A model generated the notes under the pieces. The model was not told the DNA's origin. It made no database searches and saw only the letters and a list, made by a program, of their open reading frames with translations. From Candidatus Thalassarchaeaceae archaeon (GTDB lineage Archaea; Thermoplasmatota; Poseidoniia; Poseidoniales; Thalassarchaeaceae), in the NCBI GenBank assembly GCA_030747485.1, contig JASLKP010000013.1, positions 1-43,346 of the forward strand: DNA of 43,346 nt, in the 5' to 3' direction. Position numbers and translations under genes: made by a program. Positions 25,838 through 37,300 of the stretch are shown here, one piece after another; within the stretch, counting starts at the first letter, position 1; each line of letters opens with the position of its first letter.

Positions 25838-25967
25838 GCCGGGGTGGCGTAGTTGGTGGCGCGTCGGACTCATATGACAACCTGAACAGGTTTGAGATGA
25901 GAGCGAACACCCTCAGAATGTCTGAGACATCCGAAGGTCAGGGGTTCGAGCCCCCTTCCCGGCACCA
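25838..25967 (+). tRNA. Elongator tRNA-Met (CAU) with 54-bp intron, CCA encoded
   Basis: The cloverleaf folds completely after removing an intron. The acceptor pairs GCCGGGG with TCCCGGC, the D-stem is GCGT/GCGC, the anticodon stem is TCGGA/TCCGA with CAT at 25871-25873, and the T-arm is AGGGG-TTCGAGC-CCCCT. Discriminator A is followed by genomic CCA (25965-25967). The anticodon stem lacks the three G-C pairs of initiator tRNA and position 1 is G, so this is elongator Met; tRNA-Ile2 with modified CAU is less likely because the acceptor matches the archaeal elongator Met pattern. The intron lies between positions 37 and 38, the canonical archaeal site. Confidence 0.95.
25875..25928 (+). other. 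tRNA intron with bulge-helix-bulge splice motif
   Basis: A 54-bp intron. CTCA of the anticodon loop pairs with TGAG near the intron 3' end to give the 4-bp central helix. TAT is the 5' 3-base bulge and ACA the 3' bulge, and GACA/TGTC closes the intron side. This is the strict BHB cut by the archaeal splicing endonuclease. Confidence 0.9.
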
Positions 25968-26022
25968 TTCACTTACCTGGCGGTAACGCAGTTTGATTGG
26001 CCGAACGCATCATAGACGGGTT

Positions 26023-26039
26023 TCACCCCGGAGGGGTGA
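26023..26039 (+). promoter_or_regulatory. Triloop hairpin presenting a Shine-Dalgarno-like loop before the next gene
   Basis: TCACCCC (26023-26029) and GGGGTGA (26033-26039) form a perfect 7-bp stem with loop GGA. The sequence GGAGGGG spans loop and 3' arm, 8-9 bases before ATG 26045, so folding could mask the ribosome binding site. Confidence 0.6.
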
Positions 26040-26044
26040 GAATC

Positions 26045-26896
26045 ATGGTTGATTTATCCACTGCGATGGCAGCAGCAGCAGCCAGCGAACGTCGTCGAGG
26101 TGGACGGGATGGTGACAAGAAGAAACCAGGTGGAAAGGTCGGCACAGAGCCATTTGATCCTGCTGATCACGTTGAGAAAGAGAAGGCGGACACCGCATCC
26201 ATGTGGTTGGTCGTCTTGCTAGGTGTCATTGTCGCGTTAATCATGCGCTACCTGCTCATGCCTCAAATGGATGGCCCAGCCAGTGTTCTATGGTCACTAC
26301 CGTTGCTACTGATTCTGATCATCCCTACACTTCATCGGGTAATATTGCCGATGTTTGCAGAGCGTTACTCGTTTAGCAATTGGTTTCGAGGCGGCTTCTT
26401 GTACACGTTCACTTGGCTGGCAGTCACATTTGTGTTGGTTAATCCTCCCTTAGCAGATATTTCAGATCCGGGTATTGCTGGAAACATGGTTCTCCTCGAT
26501 ATTGATAATCCAGATGATTGGCAAACCACAGATGATGAAATTATGGCGGGTGTTGATTGGACCTCGCCTGAACGTGTTGGATTTGCCTTTGCAATTCAAG
26601 ATAATTTAGAATCTGATGATGTGATGGTCACAGTTGTATTGATTCAGGAATCCACAGAAATTCAAAGTTGGACAGGTACATCTAGTGAATTAAGGGGGAA
26701 TTGGGACAACGTCTCTGATAATGTCTCACGTGTGGTCAAGAAAACCTATGATACGCCAATTCTGCTAGAATTCAATCAAACACTTGAATCTGGTAGTGAT
26801 TATGAAATTGTGATTACGATGGAGCAAGATGGTGATCCCTGGAATTTGTCTAAGACTGTCAAACATCAGTTTAGAATCATTCCAACGAATACTTAG
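26045..26896 (+). CDS. Three-helix membrane protein with extracytoplasmic domain, function unknown
   Basis: No family recognised. The 283-residue product starts with an Ala-rich then very basic cytoplasmic part (ERRRGGRDGDKKKPGGK), and has three helices at about residues 52-70, 80-100 and 115-138 (MWLVVLLGVIVALIMRYLL; LWSLPLLLILIIPTLHRVIL; GGFLYTFTWLAVTFVLVNPP). An outer domain of about 140 residues follows with beta-sandwich-like alternation (MVTVVLIQESTEIQSW; SGSDYEIVITMEQDGDPW). I chose ATG 26045 over ATG 25997 because GGAGGGG lies just upstream and the longer form would read through the hairpin. It stands alone between the tRNA and a small orphan gene. Confidence 0.75.
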   Translation: MVDLSTAMAAAAASERRRGGRDGDKKKPGGKVGTEPFDPADHVEKEKADTASMWLVVLLGVIVALIMRYLLMPQMDGPASVLWSLPLLLILIIPTLHRVILPMFAERYSFSNWFRGGFLYTFTWLAVTFVLVNPPLADISDPGIAGNMVLLDIDNPDDWQTTDDEIMAGVDWTSPERVGFAFAIQDNLESDDVMVTVVLIQESTEIQSWTGTSSELRGNWDNVSDNVSRVVKKTYDTPILLEFNQTLESGSDYEIVITMEQDGDPWNLSKTVKHQFRIIPTNT

Positions 26897-26996
26897 TACA
26901 ATCTCACTTTCAGTGTTATTCGTGCTACTGTAACACTTTCACTTTCAATTCGCTGTCCTCTCTCATCCGAAATGAGGTGGACTGGATGCCCCGGCA

Positions 26997-27269
26997 GTGC
27001 AAGTTACAGGATGGATGCACATGCTGAAAGATGATACAATAGAACGCTTGACAGAAATGATGTACGAACTCGCAGGTCGAACTGCAAGACGTAGGATATT
27101 GGATACCATGGATCTCCTTTGTTGGACTCCATTGGCCCCGATGATTCGCGCTGCACGCCGTGCACGTGTTCATGAACAGACCAGAGATTTACGCATGCAC
27201 CAACGTGCAGCAGAGATTTGCGCCGAAGTACGTGATAATCATGCAGATTTGCTGGTTCCTGCTTGGTGA
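26997..27269 (+). CDS. Small Arg-rich helical protein, function unknown
   Basis: Up to 90 residues, mostly helical and rich in Arg, Met and His (ELAGRTARRRILDTMDLL; APMIRAARRARVHEQTRD). I recognise no family, no signal peptide and no clear membrane helix. The frame opens with GTG 26997; ATG 27015 or 27021 would give 82-84 residues and are as likely. It fills the space between two genes and its stop directly abuts the convergent rfcS stop, which argues for a real gene in so compact a region. A nucleic-acid-binding role is a guess from charge. The 100-bp gap upstream contains AGTGTTA and TAACACT as a loose 7-bp inverted repeat. Confidence 0.55.
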   Translation: MQVTGWMHMLKDDTIERLTEMMYELAGRTARRRILDTMDLLCWTPLAPMIRAARRARVHEQTRDLRMHQRAAEICAEVRDNHADLLVPAW

Positions 27270-28226
27270 TTAGGAACTAAGATTCGCACAGATTGTTGCG
27301 GTTAAAGCATCTAATTGCAAAGCCTCACCACCACCTTCCACGAGTCGGAAGTCGATTTGAGCCATGACTTCAGTGAGTTCCAGTTTCTGAGTTTCTGTGA
27401 GAAACTCAGCATCATACAATGCACGATGTAATTGATTCACCATATCTGTTCCAGCCAAACCAAATTGGTCTAGAATACTGCGAAGCCTTCTGCGGGCTGG
27501 ATGGAATCCATCTTCTCTACATGCAAGAAGAAAACCGTGTAACTCTTCTGGCGGGGCTGTCGCGGTAGTTTCGTAGATTAGCGATCTTGTGACGTGTATG
27601 TCTAGACTAGCACTCACCTGTAATGCGGTGATTGCCCTACGCAAATCGCCTAGGCTAACGTGTATAATCGCCTCACACGCATCTTCATCCAATTTGACAC
27701 CCTCAGCCTTGGAAATGGCCATTATTTGTTCACGAACTTGATCGTCTGCAAGGGGTCTGAATCTGAAAACCGCGCAACGTGACTGAATGGGTTCGATCAC
27801 TTTTGAAGAATAGTTGCATGATAGAATGAATCTACAAGTTTCAGCATATTGCTCCATGATTCTGCGAAGGGCACCTTGTGCATCTGATGTCAACGAATCA
27901 GCTTCATCTAGGAAAATCACCTTGAATGTCGCACCACCCAAAGGACGTGTTCTAGCAAATTGCTTGACTTTGGTGCGAATACTTTCCAACTTTCGCTCAT
28001 CACTTGCATTCATTTCAAGTAAATTATCACGGGTATCTTCACCGAACACATCTTTGCACAATGCGAGTGCTGCTGTTGTTTTCCCAGTGCCCGGGGGTCC
28101 TGCAAATAGTAGGTGTGGGAAGGATGTTTTTTCACCGTAAACAGCGAGACGTTCGACCGTGGCAGATTGGCCTTTGATATCACGCACCGTCTTCGGTCGA
28201 TGCTTCTCCACCCACATAGTTGACAT
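27270..28226 (-). CDS. rfcS: Replication factor C small subunit (clamp loader)
   Basis: AAA+ ATPase that with RfcL loads the PCNA sliding clamp. MWVEKHRPKTVRDIKGQ is the RFC N-terminus, GPPGTGKTTAALAL the Walker A, VIFLDEADSLT the Walker B of DEAD-box type, LSCNYSSKVIEPIQSRC the sensor 1 and SRC arginine-finger motif, and GDLRRAITALQ sensor 2. The C-terminal helical collar follows. At 318 residues it is a normal archaeal small subunit. It is divergent from the giant surface protein gene with about 150 bp between them. Confidence 0.96.
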   Translation of the reverse strand: MSTMWVEKHRPKTVRDIKGQSATVERLAVYGEKTSFPHLLFAGPPGTGKTTAALALCKDVFGEDTRDNLLEMNASDERKLESIRTKVKQFARTRPLGGATFKVIFLDEADSLTSDAQGALRRIMEQYAETCRFILSCNYSSKVIEPIQSRCAVFRFRPLADDQVREQIMAISKAEGVKLDEDACEAIIHVSLGDLRRAITALQVSASLDIHVTRSLIYETTATAPPEELHGFLLACREDGFHPARRRLRSILDQFGLAGTDMVNQLHRALYDAEFLTETQKLELTEVMAQIDFRLVEGGGEALQLDALTATICANLSS

Positions 28227-28275
28227 CCGTACTCGGGCCTATCCCTTGGGTGGGCGTCAATGAACCTTCGCCACC

Positions 28276-28295
28276 ACAAAATCTGACAAAATCTG
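28276..28295. repeat. Exact tandem duplication of ACAAAATCTG
   Basis: Two identical 10-bp copies at 28276-28285 and 28286-28295 in the gap between rfcS and the giant surface gene. One turn of DNA per copy and ten bases to the next palindrome suggests a regulator site. Confidence 0.6.
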
Positions 28296-28304
28296 CAAGT
28301 TATT

Positions 28305-28323
28305 GACCATACTATGTATGGTC
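28305..28323. promoter_or_regulatory. Palindrome GACCATAC-TAT-GTATGGTC in the rfcS/giant-gene gap
   Basis: A perfect 8-bp inverted repeat around TAT. An in-frame ATG (28318) lies in its right arm and could be the true start of the giant gene, as in three other start-carrying hairpins of the window. Confidence 0.55.
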
Positions 28324-28374
28324 GATACACCACAATCCCTTAACAGAAGGTCCGACCGTCGGAAGCCGAGGCGC

Positions 28375-31300
28375 ATGACGAGCAGAGAGATGAATTGGAA
28401 ATCAGCAGGTGGAGCAATCCTTCTGGTTGGCCTGATGCTACTAAGCGGTTGGATAAACGCATTGGAAACTGAAAATTGGTTGCAAGAGGAACCAACAACT
28501 CGTTATCTAGTGGCTAGCGATAGCCTTACTGCGGACACACAAACGAATTCTAGCCTACCAACGATGACCTATGGAAGTACTGACAATTTGATGATTGGAG
28601 AGATGTCAAATGGTAACCAACACATCAATGCTAGAATGTTGGCATCGTTCGATTTGACAGTCAGTGGAGGGGGCCAATTGCCCACAACTGCAGTGATTCA
28701 TGAAGCAACACTCGAATTGACTTGCCGAAAATTCTCAATGTTGCCCAATGGTGGTTCAATTCTTTATCCTGCCATGTTATTGACTGAATATAACGAATCT
28801 AACGCAAATTACAACCAGAGCAACACCAGCACTCCATGGAATGTGACTGGTGCTGACGGTGTTGGCAGTGACCGTGGTGAATGGGAACCTGGAACAATGG
28901 CCTCGATCTCCAGTGTATCTTCTGTAACCCTCAATATCACCGCCCTTGTTCAGGAAGCGTTCCGAAATGGTCAGTCCAACATGAGTCTCATCATTTCAGG
29001 CATTGGGATGCCGGTATATTGTGCATCTAGTGACCATCCGACCAGTTCTAATCGACCAAGTTTGGATTTCACATACACGCTAGGGGCTCCTTCTACTCAG
29101 GGAAGTGTTGTGATTACTGGCCCGACAGATGGTTCAATCCTATCGGACTCATCTCAATTGGCGATTAGACCAAACCTTAACCCGACCATTACTTGGTCGA
29201 ATTTGTCAACGTCTGCATTGGATATTCAATTCTCCAATGGTCCAGATTTCAGAGCAATATCTGATGGGGATTGGCATTGGACTTCTTGGGATGATGCAGG
29301 GGCATTCTCCATGTCTAATGGACAATTCAATACACCAAATACAAATCTTTCAGATGGCTCATGGGTATATTTCCGAATGCGATCTGCCGAAGTCGGTAGT
29401 CTTGGACCATGGGTGTCAGGATATTTCGGATTACCTGGTAATCTGGGTGATGACTGGGACGGCTCAAACAATGTGGAAATCGTCCTAAAGAATGATTCAG
29501 TCGGTCTTGGATTGGGTACAGTCCATGATACATGGGTCCTCTCGGGTAATTCAACTTACAACGGTAATGATGATTTGCGGTTGCGCATAGGTCATTCCAA
29601 TGATTCCACAGAGGGAGATATGCATGCATTCATCCGTGTGAACATGGGTTCAGTTGCTCTCAACAACAATGTGACAATCGAAGATGCCACTCTCAATGTG
29701 CGACGTACATCTCGTGGAGAAGTCATGCTTTCAGCTTGGGTCATGGATTCTGCAACAGGCATGGTATTTGAGGAACTAAATTACAATAATTCTAGCACAG
29801 GTGCTTCATGGAACAATGGAGGTATTGGCAATATCTCGGAAGATGCACTTCTGACGCTTCTTGATGGAAACCAATCAACAACATCTACGCTGACCTTTGA
29901 TGCAACACCGTATATTCAGCAATATCTCCGAGATGGACGTACAGGGGATTTAGATTTCATCATCATGGCCCATGGCCCAAATGGAGAAGAGATTGAGATT
30001 GCTACAGGTGATGAACCACCATCATATCGCCCACATTTAGATTTGAGTTATACCTGGGGTGATTCGACCGCAACACCATCTCCCGGTGGCATTACTCCTC
30101 TGGATGGAAATGCAGCTTGGGATGAAGTAGGTTGGGGATTGGAAAGTACAACAACCCCTGCGCTCACATGGGATCCATCTGTCGCATCACATAGCAATGG
30201 GAATCCCGCAGATGTAATCATCGAATTTTTTGAAGATGATTTCCATGAATTACCAATTCGTGTTGATAGTCGAGAGGATAGCGGGTTTGATCTCACGAAT
30301 GGTGAGTATACGATACCATCATTTTGGGGACTAGAGTGGGGACAAATGTATGATTGGCGTATGATGATGGTTGAGGACGATGAGCAAGGTCCGTGGGTAT
30401 TATCTGAATTCCTAATTTCTGAAATCAATTCAACCTCATTGGGTGGGGGTGAGCATGAATTGCGATATAGCCATGGTAATGCTACACCTCAGAGTGGATG
30501 GCAACTGCCACATTGTGGAGATTTGACTCTGGAATCAGGTTCCTCTAGTACAAACCTCGATGGACAAGATATCACGGTTTCAAACAGTCAAGTGATTCTA
30601 ATTGGTTGCCAACTTGATAACCACCAACTTCCTGACGGTTTGGCTGTCGTATCTGCAACATTGAGGGTAAAAACTCATCAATATAGCGGATTATCATCTC
30701 TTCCAGTTGGAATTACTGTTCACGAGAGTGCCGTCCATGATTGGGATGAATCCGCTGCAACTTGGAATACGACTGATGGAACAACACCTTGGAATGTTGC
30801 TGGCGCGAGTGGTAGCGATAGAATCCAGGCTCTTGAATCCCAAGATGTAGAATATGATGACACTTGGTATGAATGGAACGTCACAGGTGCTGTCCAAAAC
30901 GCAATGCGTACTCATTCTCTTGTTGATTTCATCATGACCTCACAGAGTACGACATCTGTCACATTCTACGATCGACTGAGCAGTCATCGTCCAGAACTGG
31001 TCATCATTTACACAAATGGTTCGAATGCTGCACCAGCGACTCCAACAGATTTGACACCCGGTAATGGCGATTGGGTCATTAGTGGCGATTCCACCTTCAC
31101 TGTTGATCAAACACCCACTCTGTCATGGAATGGAACGAGTACGCCACCCGCCAATGGTTGGCAAGTACAAGTTGACACGACATCGACTTTCGGTTCAAGT
31201 GGCTTGTTGAATTTCGCATCATGGATTGATACGAGTTCATTTACAGGAGCCACATTCACCTTCCCTAATGACCTCGGTGAGGGTGAGGCGTTCCATTGGC

Positions 31301-34300
31301 GTGCTCGCGGTATTTCGGCAACTGGACAAATTGGCCAATGGTCTGCAGGAACGAGTTTTGTCATCCCAGATTTGGATGTGAATCAGGTAGATTCAGACAC
31401 ATACAAGGTCAACATGGGCCATGGTGATATTCTGTCTGATGGCAGTATGCCACTGTTCACTGACACATGGATTTCGTGGGCTTCACCGAGTTTGAATGAC
31501 ACTCATGCGGATGAAAGTACTCTATTCATTTCAAGCACATCAAGTGTATTGATTCAAATCCCAATCGATGGGCCTGGCGCCCTCCCACATCCATCAAACG
31601 GAAGATTAGTCGGAGCCCACATTGATTTCTGGGTGCAGAGCAATAACTCAAGTACGCCTTCGATTGCAATTTATGAAACTCTCCAAGATTGGAATGAGTC
31701 CGCGACAGGACAAACCTATGATGGTGTCACAAATTGGAGTACAGTCGGAGGAAATGGTGTCCAAGACCGCTCTGATTGGATTAGCGTAGTGGTTGATCAA
31801 GCGGCCAGTTCACGAATGATCATGGACATCACAGAAATTGTTCAAGCAGCAATCGCACGCGGTGATGATAGCGTCGGATTGATGCTTAGCGTTGAATCAA
31901 ATTCCAATGATCGAATTGTGTTGGCCAGTACTGAAACGCAGTTTGATGCGAATGAACCAGAAATATCCCTCACTTGGCAGAATGGTTCTGCTACAGCACC
32001 TACTCAGGCTGCCACAATATTGTATCCTGCGAATGGTGACATCATTTGGGAACACCCTTCAATGTCTGCTGATGATTCACCTTTGGCATCATGGAGTCAC
32101 CCATCGACATCAGGTATCACTGATTGGCGCGTATTTGCATATACGACCGATGCCGGTCCGTGGGATGGTGTTGCCATCACTGACAGTCGTACATGTTCTA
32201 ACTGTAATTTTGATATGACGAATCTAACATTGGATGATTCAGATGTTGGTACCCAAGATGCTCGATATTCTTGGTTAATCCAACCGATTCAGAATGGCAT
32301 GTACGGTCCACGTTCAGCTGTTGAAGACTTCATTGTACCCAACGACATCGGCGATGTCGTCAACAGTACAGATTATTGGGTCGCATTGGCGAATGGGAAT
32401 GCATACTCTTCGACAAGTTCCTACGATGTCGCGCAAGGTGCATACATGGATTCCTGTAATGCGAATTCAGCGTTTGGAAATTACAATTCTGCGCTACCAA
32501 TCGGTGCATCAAATGGTGGTAGCACGTGTGTCAATAACGGCCACGAATCTCGTACTCTAATGCGGTTTGATGTATCCAATGTACCAATCATGGACAATGA
32601 TCCATGGCAAATCATCGATGCAACTGTGAAGATGTATCGTTATGGAGGCTCTAGCAATTACAATACTGATATCTCGGTATCAAATGTTCACTGTAACTGG
32701 GATGAAGCTAGCGTAACGTGGAACGATTGTGCAACCAATAATTCATGGCAAACATCAGGTGCATATGGTGTAAACGATGCAGATATGCCAATCGAAATGA
32801 CCACCGTCGGTGGAAATGGTTGGTATTCATGGAATGTCACTCAATTGATGCAGGATGCTAGAATCAGTGGTTCTGATACACTCAATCTTGTATTCAGTTC
32901 TGAAGATTCCAATTTGTACGCACGCCACTCGTTTGTTAATGAGCATGCTACGGGTGTCAATCAAGAATACAGACCCATCCTTAACATCACTTATCGTGCA
33001 GGTACACAATCAATGCCCGCCGCTCCATCATGGGATTCTGGGCTCACGAGTAACAGTCCATCCACAGCATGGGATTCTAGTGCATTGAGACCCACTCCTC
33101 AGGACCCGCTCATGAGCGGTTGGACCCATCCATCAGCCAGTACGGTTGATGGTTGGCAAATCCAAGTTGCAAAGAATAATCGATTCACAAGTGATACTTG
33201 GGTTTTAGATTCAAGTGATTCAACGACATGGAACAACGTCACCTTTGATATTGTGAACCAGTCAATATCTACTCCAGCGAGTGTCGCTCAAGGAGATCAC
33301 TGGAATCACCTACGTGTTCGCGCAGTGCAGGATGGTGTCTACAGCAATTGGTCTGCTCCATTCGCCGCACGGGTACCCGATGAGCAAGGTAGCGACGATG
33401 GTGCTGGAAATTACACTGTGACGATGCAACGTGGGGCAGTGTTTGTCGATTCTGGCTATTTGCCTACAATGCCTGATACTTGGATTGGCTCCAATGCCAT
33501 CGGTCAATATCAGAATCACGGCTCAAGTTACGACGTTGCCGTTGGTGTGGATCCTTCCTCACCGGCACATGATGCAGTAGGATTGGTCTCTATCGATCTG
33601 TCAGAATACCCATATCCAGCCACAATGTTGCCGACTGCAGTTACACTGCGAATGTATGTCGGTAGTATCTCTGGAACTGGTGCGCACAGTATCGCGATTC
33701 ACGACTGTAGTGGATTCACTGAATCAACAACCACTTGGAACAATTACAACCCAAACACCCAGTGTAATGCAACTGTTGCCTCTTCCATGACTGCGACCAG
33801 TTCAGCATCTGGAGTTTGGTATGAATGGGATGTAACCAGTATAGCCCGTTCTGCATGGTCTGGTAACGGTGTGATGTCAATGGCGCTGAAGACTGCATGG
33901 TCTGGTACCGTTTACTTCGCCTCAGCGGAATCAGGAAGTACCTATGCTCCGGAACTGATTGTTGATTACGTTGATAATCCAAGTAACGCCTCTTCCCCCG
34001 CTCAGGTGTCATTGATTTCACCTCAGCAATTAGAGGTTGTTTACGACGTTGACTTGTCCAACAATGTTCTCGGTGTCGATTCACGCCCGATGTTGACATG
34101 GGGTTCGTTGGCGGATGCGACTGGATATGTCTTGCTTCTCTCCAATGCGAGTGGAACCCAGGAGTACAAGTCGTGGGATTCCAATAGCAATTCTGGATTC
34201 GGTCCCTGTGGTACCAGCACTTGCTCATGGACTTCTGGTTTTGATTTGGCTACGGGTGAAATCTACACTTGGTCTGTTCAAGCCCTCAATGACTCAGTCC

Positions 34301-37300
34301 CCGGTCCCCGTTCGGTTCCATGGACATTTGGAATTGGAAATCCTGACATCACGAATGTTGGAAACCACGTCTATACAATCCAAATGCAAGAGGGTGCTGA
34401 TGTGGAGGACATTGGCCACATGCCAATCTGGGATACGTACATCAGCGAAGGTGCTACCAGTGAGGCCAGCGGTGATGATGACACCCTCCATATTGGAACC
34501 GGTTGCGATGGGGCCTCATCCAATCGCTGTTATGGAATCTATCAAGTTGACATGGGCCAAATGGGACCCTTGGGTATGCTACCTGTGAACACACATTCTG
34601 CCCAATTGTCAATTTATGCTGAGGGTGTGAGTGACTGGAGTCTTGCCAGTCATCTAGATCTAACTGCCTATGCCGTCATCAACTCAAATTTCGATGAAGG
34701 TGGAGCCACTTGGGATTCTGCAGCAACGGGAATTAATTGGACCACTGCAGGCCTACAGGCCGGTGTTGATTACAGCACAATCGCATTGGACACAATGCGA
34801 GTGACACCGAGTTCAATTGGCACAGGTACTTGGCTTCACTTTGATATTAGTGGCGCATTATCAACAATGACTGGAACTGTGACGATTATCATCATGGGTA
34901 CTCCAAACGCCGGCAAAATGCTCCTTGACATAACCACAAGCGAGGAATCATCTACAACTGCACTAAGACCCGTGATTCTGTTCAATTACACGATTGTGGA
35001 TTCAATCACAGTAACTGGTCCATCAACAACTGATGCAGATACTCCAATTTCTTTCACTGGAACTCTACTTGCTGCAAACGGTGCATCTCTTACGGGTGGA
35101 CTAACGTGGACTTCAAGCAGCGGTTCCATAGATTCAAGCGGTTACTTTACACCAGATCAAACTGGAGTCACACAAATCACAGCGTCTTATGGTCAAGTAT
35201 CACAGACGTTGAACGTGACAGTTACGGCGGGCACACCTATTGCGCTTGTTGTCACACCATTGTCCATCACGATGACTGCTGATGATGTGTTCACACTCGA
35301 TCAAATCAGAGTCATTGACGCCAACGGAAACGTTGTTCCCGGAGAAACAATTACGCTTGAAATCAGCAACGGAACATTGTCCACTGGTCTGACATTGACA
35401 ACACCAGTTGTCAGTTCAGTGAGTTGGACACCATGGACAGCAGGTACGCAGTACATGAATGTCACATGGGGCTCAGTAACGCATACAATTCCAATTACTG
35501 TGAATGTAGGCGCACCCGATTATTTCATCATTGTAGGTTCGCCAACCATTGAAGCAGGAAACACCACCAGTTACTCAGTCGATGTCTTTGACCAACGTGG
35601 CAATCAAATGGACAGTAGTTTGTCAGGGACCCTCACTTGGGGCGCTCCCAATGGTGCCATGGACAATTCATCTGGTGCATTTACGGGTGACCTTGTTGGG
35701 CCATGGACAATTTGGGTCGATAGTGACCTCGGCATCCATAGTGAATTTGTCACAACGGTAGTTTACGGTGACATTTCAGATCTCAAGGTCACTGCTGTTG
35801 GACCAAGTGCGACCATCATCATGACCAGCACTCCGACCACAGACAGTATCGCAATGACTGCCGACAACATCGTCACATTCAGTCTGCTGAGAATTGACGT
35901 TCAAGGAAACGAAGAGCCCTTCGATTTACCAATATCTGGATGGACTTGGAGCAATGGTACAATGACTGCTGGACCACCATCTGTATGGGATGCATGGGCC
36001 AATGGTCCTCAATGGGTCAAGGCCACACTTGAAGGCGTGGAGGTCACCATTTCGATGTCTGTTGATCACGGCGTACCTGTTGCTGTTGAAGCACGTACGG
36101 TTGAAACAATTCTAGTGAGTGGAGATATCGCAATGACACTCAATGCCTATGCTTCTGATTCCGATTACAATCAGTGGTCAATTGCAGCTGACGATTGGAC
36201 GATAACCACATCCGGTGCTGACCCTACGTGGTTGCAAGGATTGGGTTCCTTTGCAACCTTTGAACCAATCATTGTTGGTGATTGGAATGTTCGAATGATT
36301 TACACATTCGTGGGTGCTTCAGGTAGCCAATCGTATTTCGATGATGTGACATTTACAGTCATGCCAGGGACTCTTCGACACATCTCCGTAACTGACGATG
36401 CGACAATTACTGCAGATGATACTCACGCCCTTTCACCCGGTGCTACAGACATGAATCTGAATGTACTTCCCGTCACTGGATTGAATTGGTTTGAATGGAA
36501 TAATGCGAATGGTGCAATCCCCTCAAGTTGTTCTGTGAGCCAGGGATGGAGTGACATCACAACTGAAATGCGAGCGTCAAACTATGTTTGGGATGCAACT
36601 TCAGTTGGAACATACACCATTTGTGCATCCGGTGGCACGGGTAGTTCAGCCTTACCTGCAATGTCGGAAGTAACCGTAACTGTGGGAATTGTTGATTCAG
36701 TATGGCACATGGCTTACTTGGGAATCGATGAATCAGGTGATTCTCAAAACATGAGTAGTACTACAATCACAGCAGGCGATGCACCATTCGTTGAAATTTG
36801 GGTGGCTGATGCTGATGGAAATCCATTCCGTGCAACAATCACCTGGAGTAGCGATAGTGTGAGTGATTTCACAGAATCAGCACACCTACAAGCACAATCG
36901 GGAATCGGTGACTTCCGCTTCATTGGTAGTAAAAATCAGGTCTACACACTCACTTACAGTGCAGGGGAATGTTCTGCTTGTACTGGCACGTGGACTGTTG
37001 ATGTTGATGCAGGTGGAATGTCCAAACTGAGAGCCACTGCCTCTTCACCAGATGGACAAAGTGGATCGAAGCTTACCGTTGAACAACAAACCAAGATCAC
37101 CATCAGTGTTGTTGGATTCGATGCTTATGACAATGAAGTCCCAATTTCATTGGATGGCATCTTTATTCAGGAAGATGCAGATAATTTGAATATCGTGAAA
37201 CAAATTAACGAAACTACATATGAAATTTACATGTTGAATGAGGGAATGAACACAATTTATGTGATGCAAGGGACCACATCTGCAAATCCACCACCTGAAA

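Noticed and set aside
25838..25967. Initiator tRNA-Met or tRNA-Ile2
   Set aside because: The anticodon stem lacks the three G-C pairs and position 1 is G, against initiator; the acceptor and stems fit archaeal elongator Met better than Ile2.
33716..34228. 170-residue minus-strand frame in the giant gene
   Set aside because: Low-complexity Gln/His/Arg-rich translation of the opposite strand, with the DNRLRE frame intact on the plus strand.
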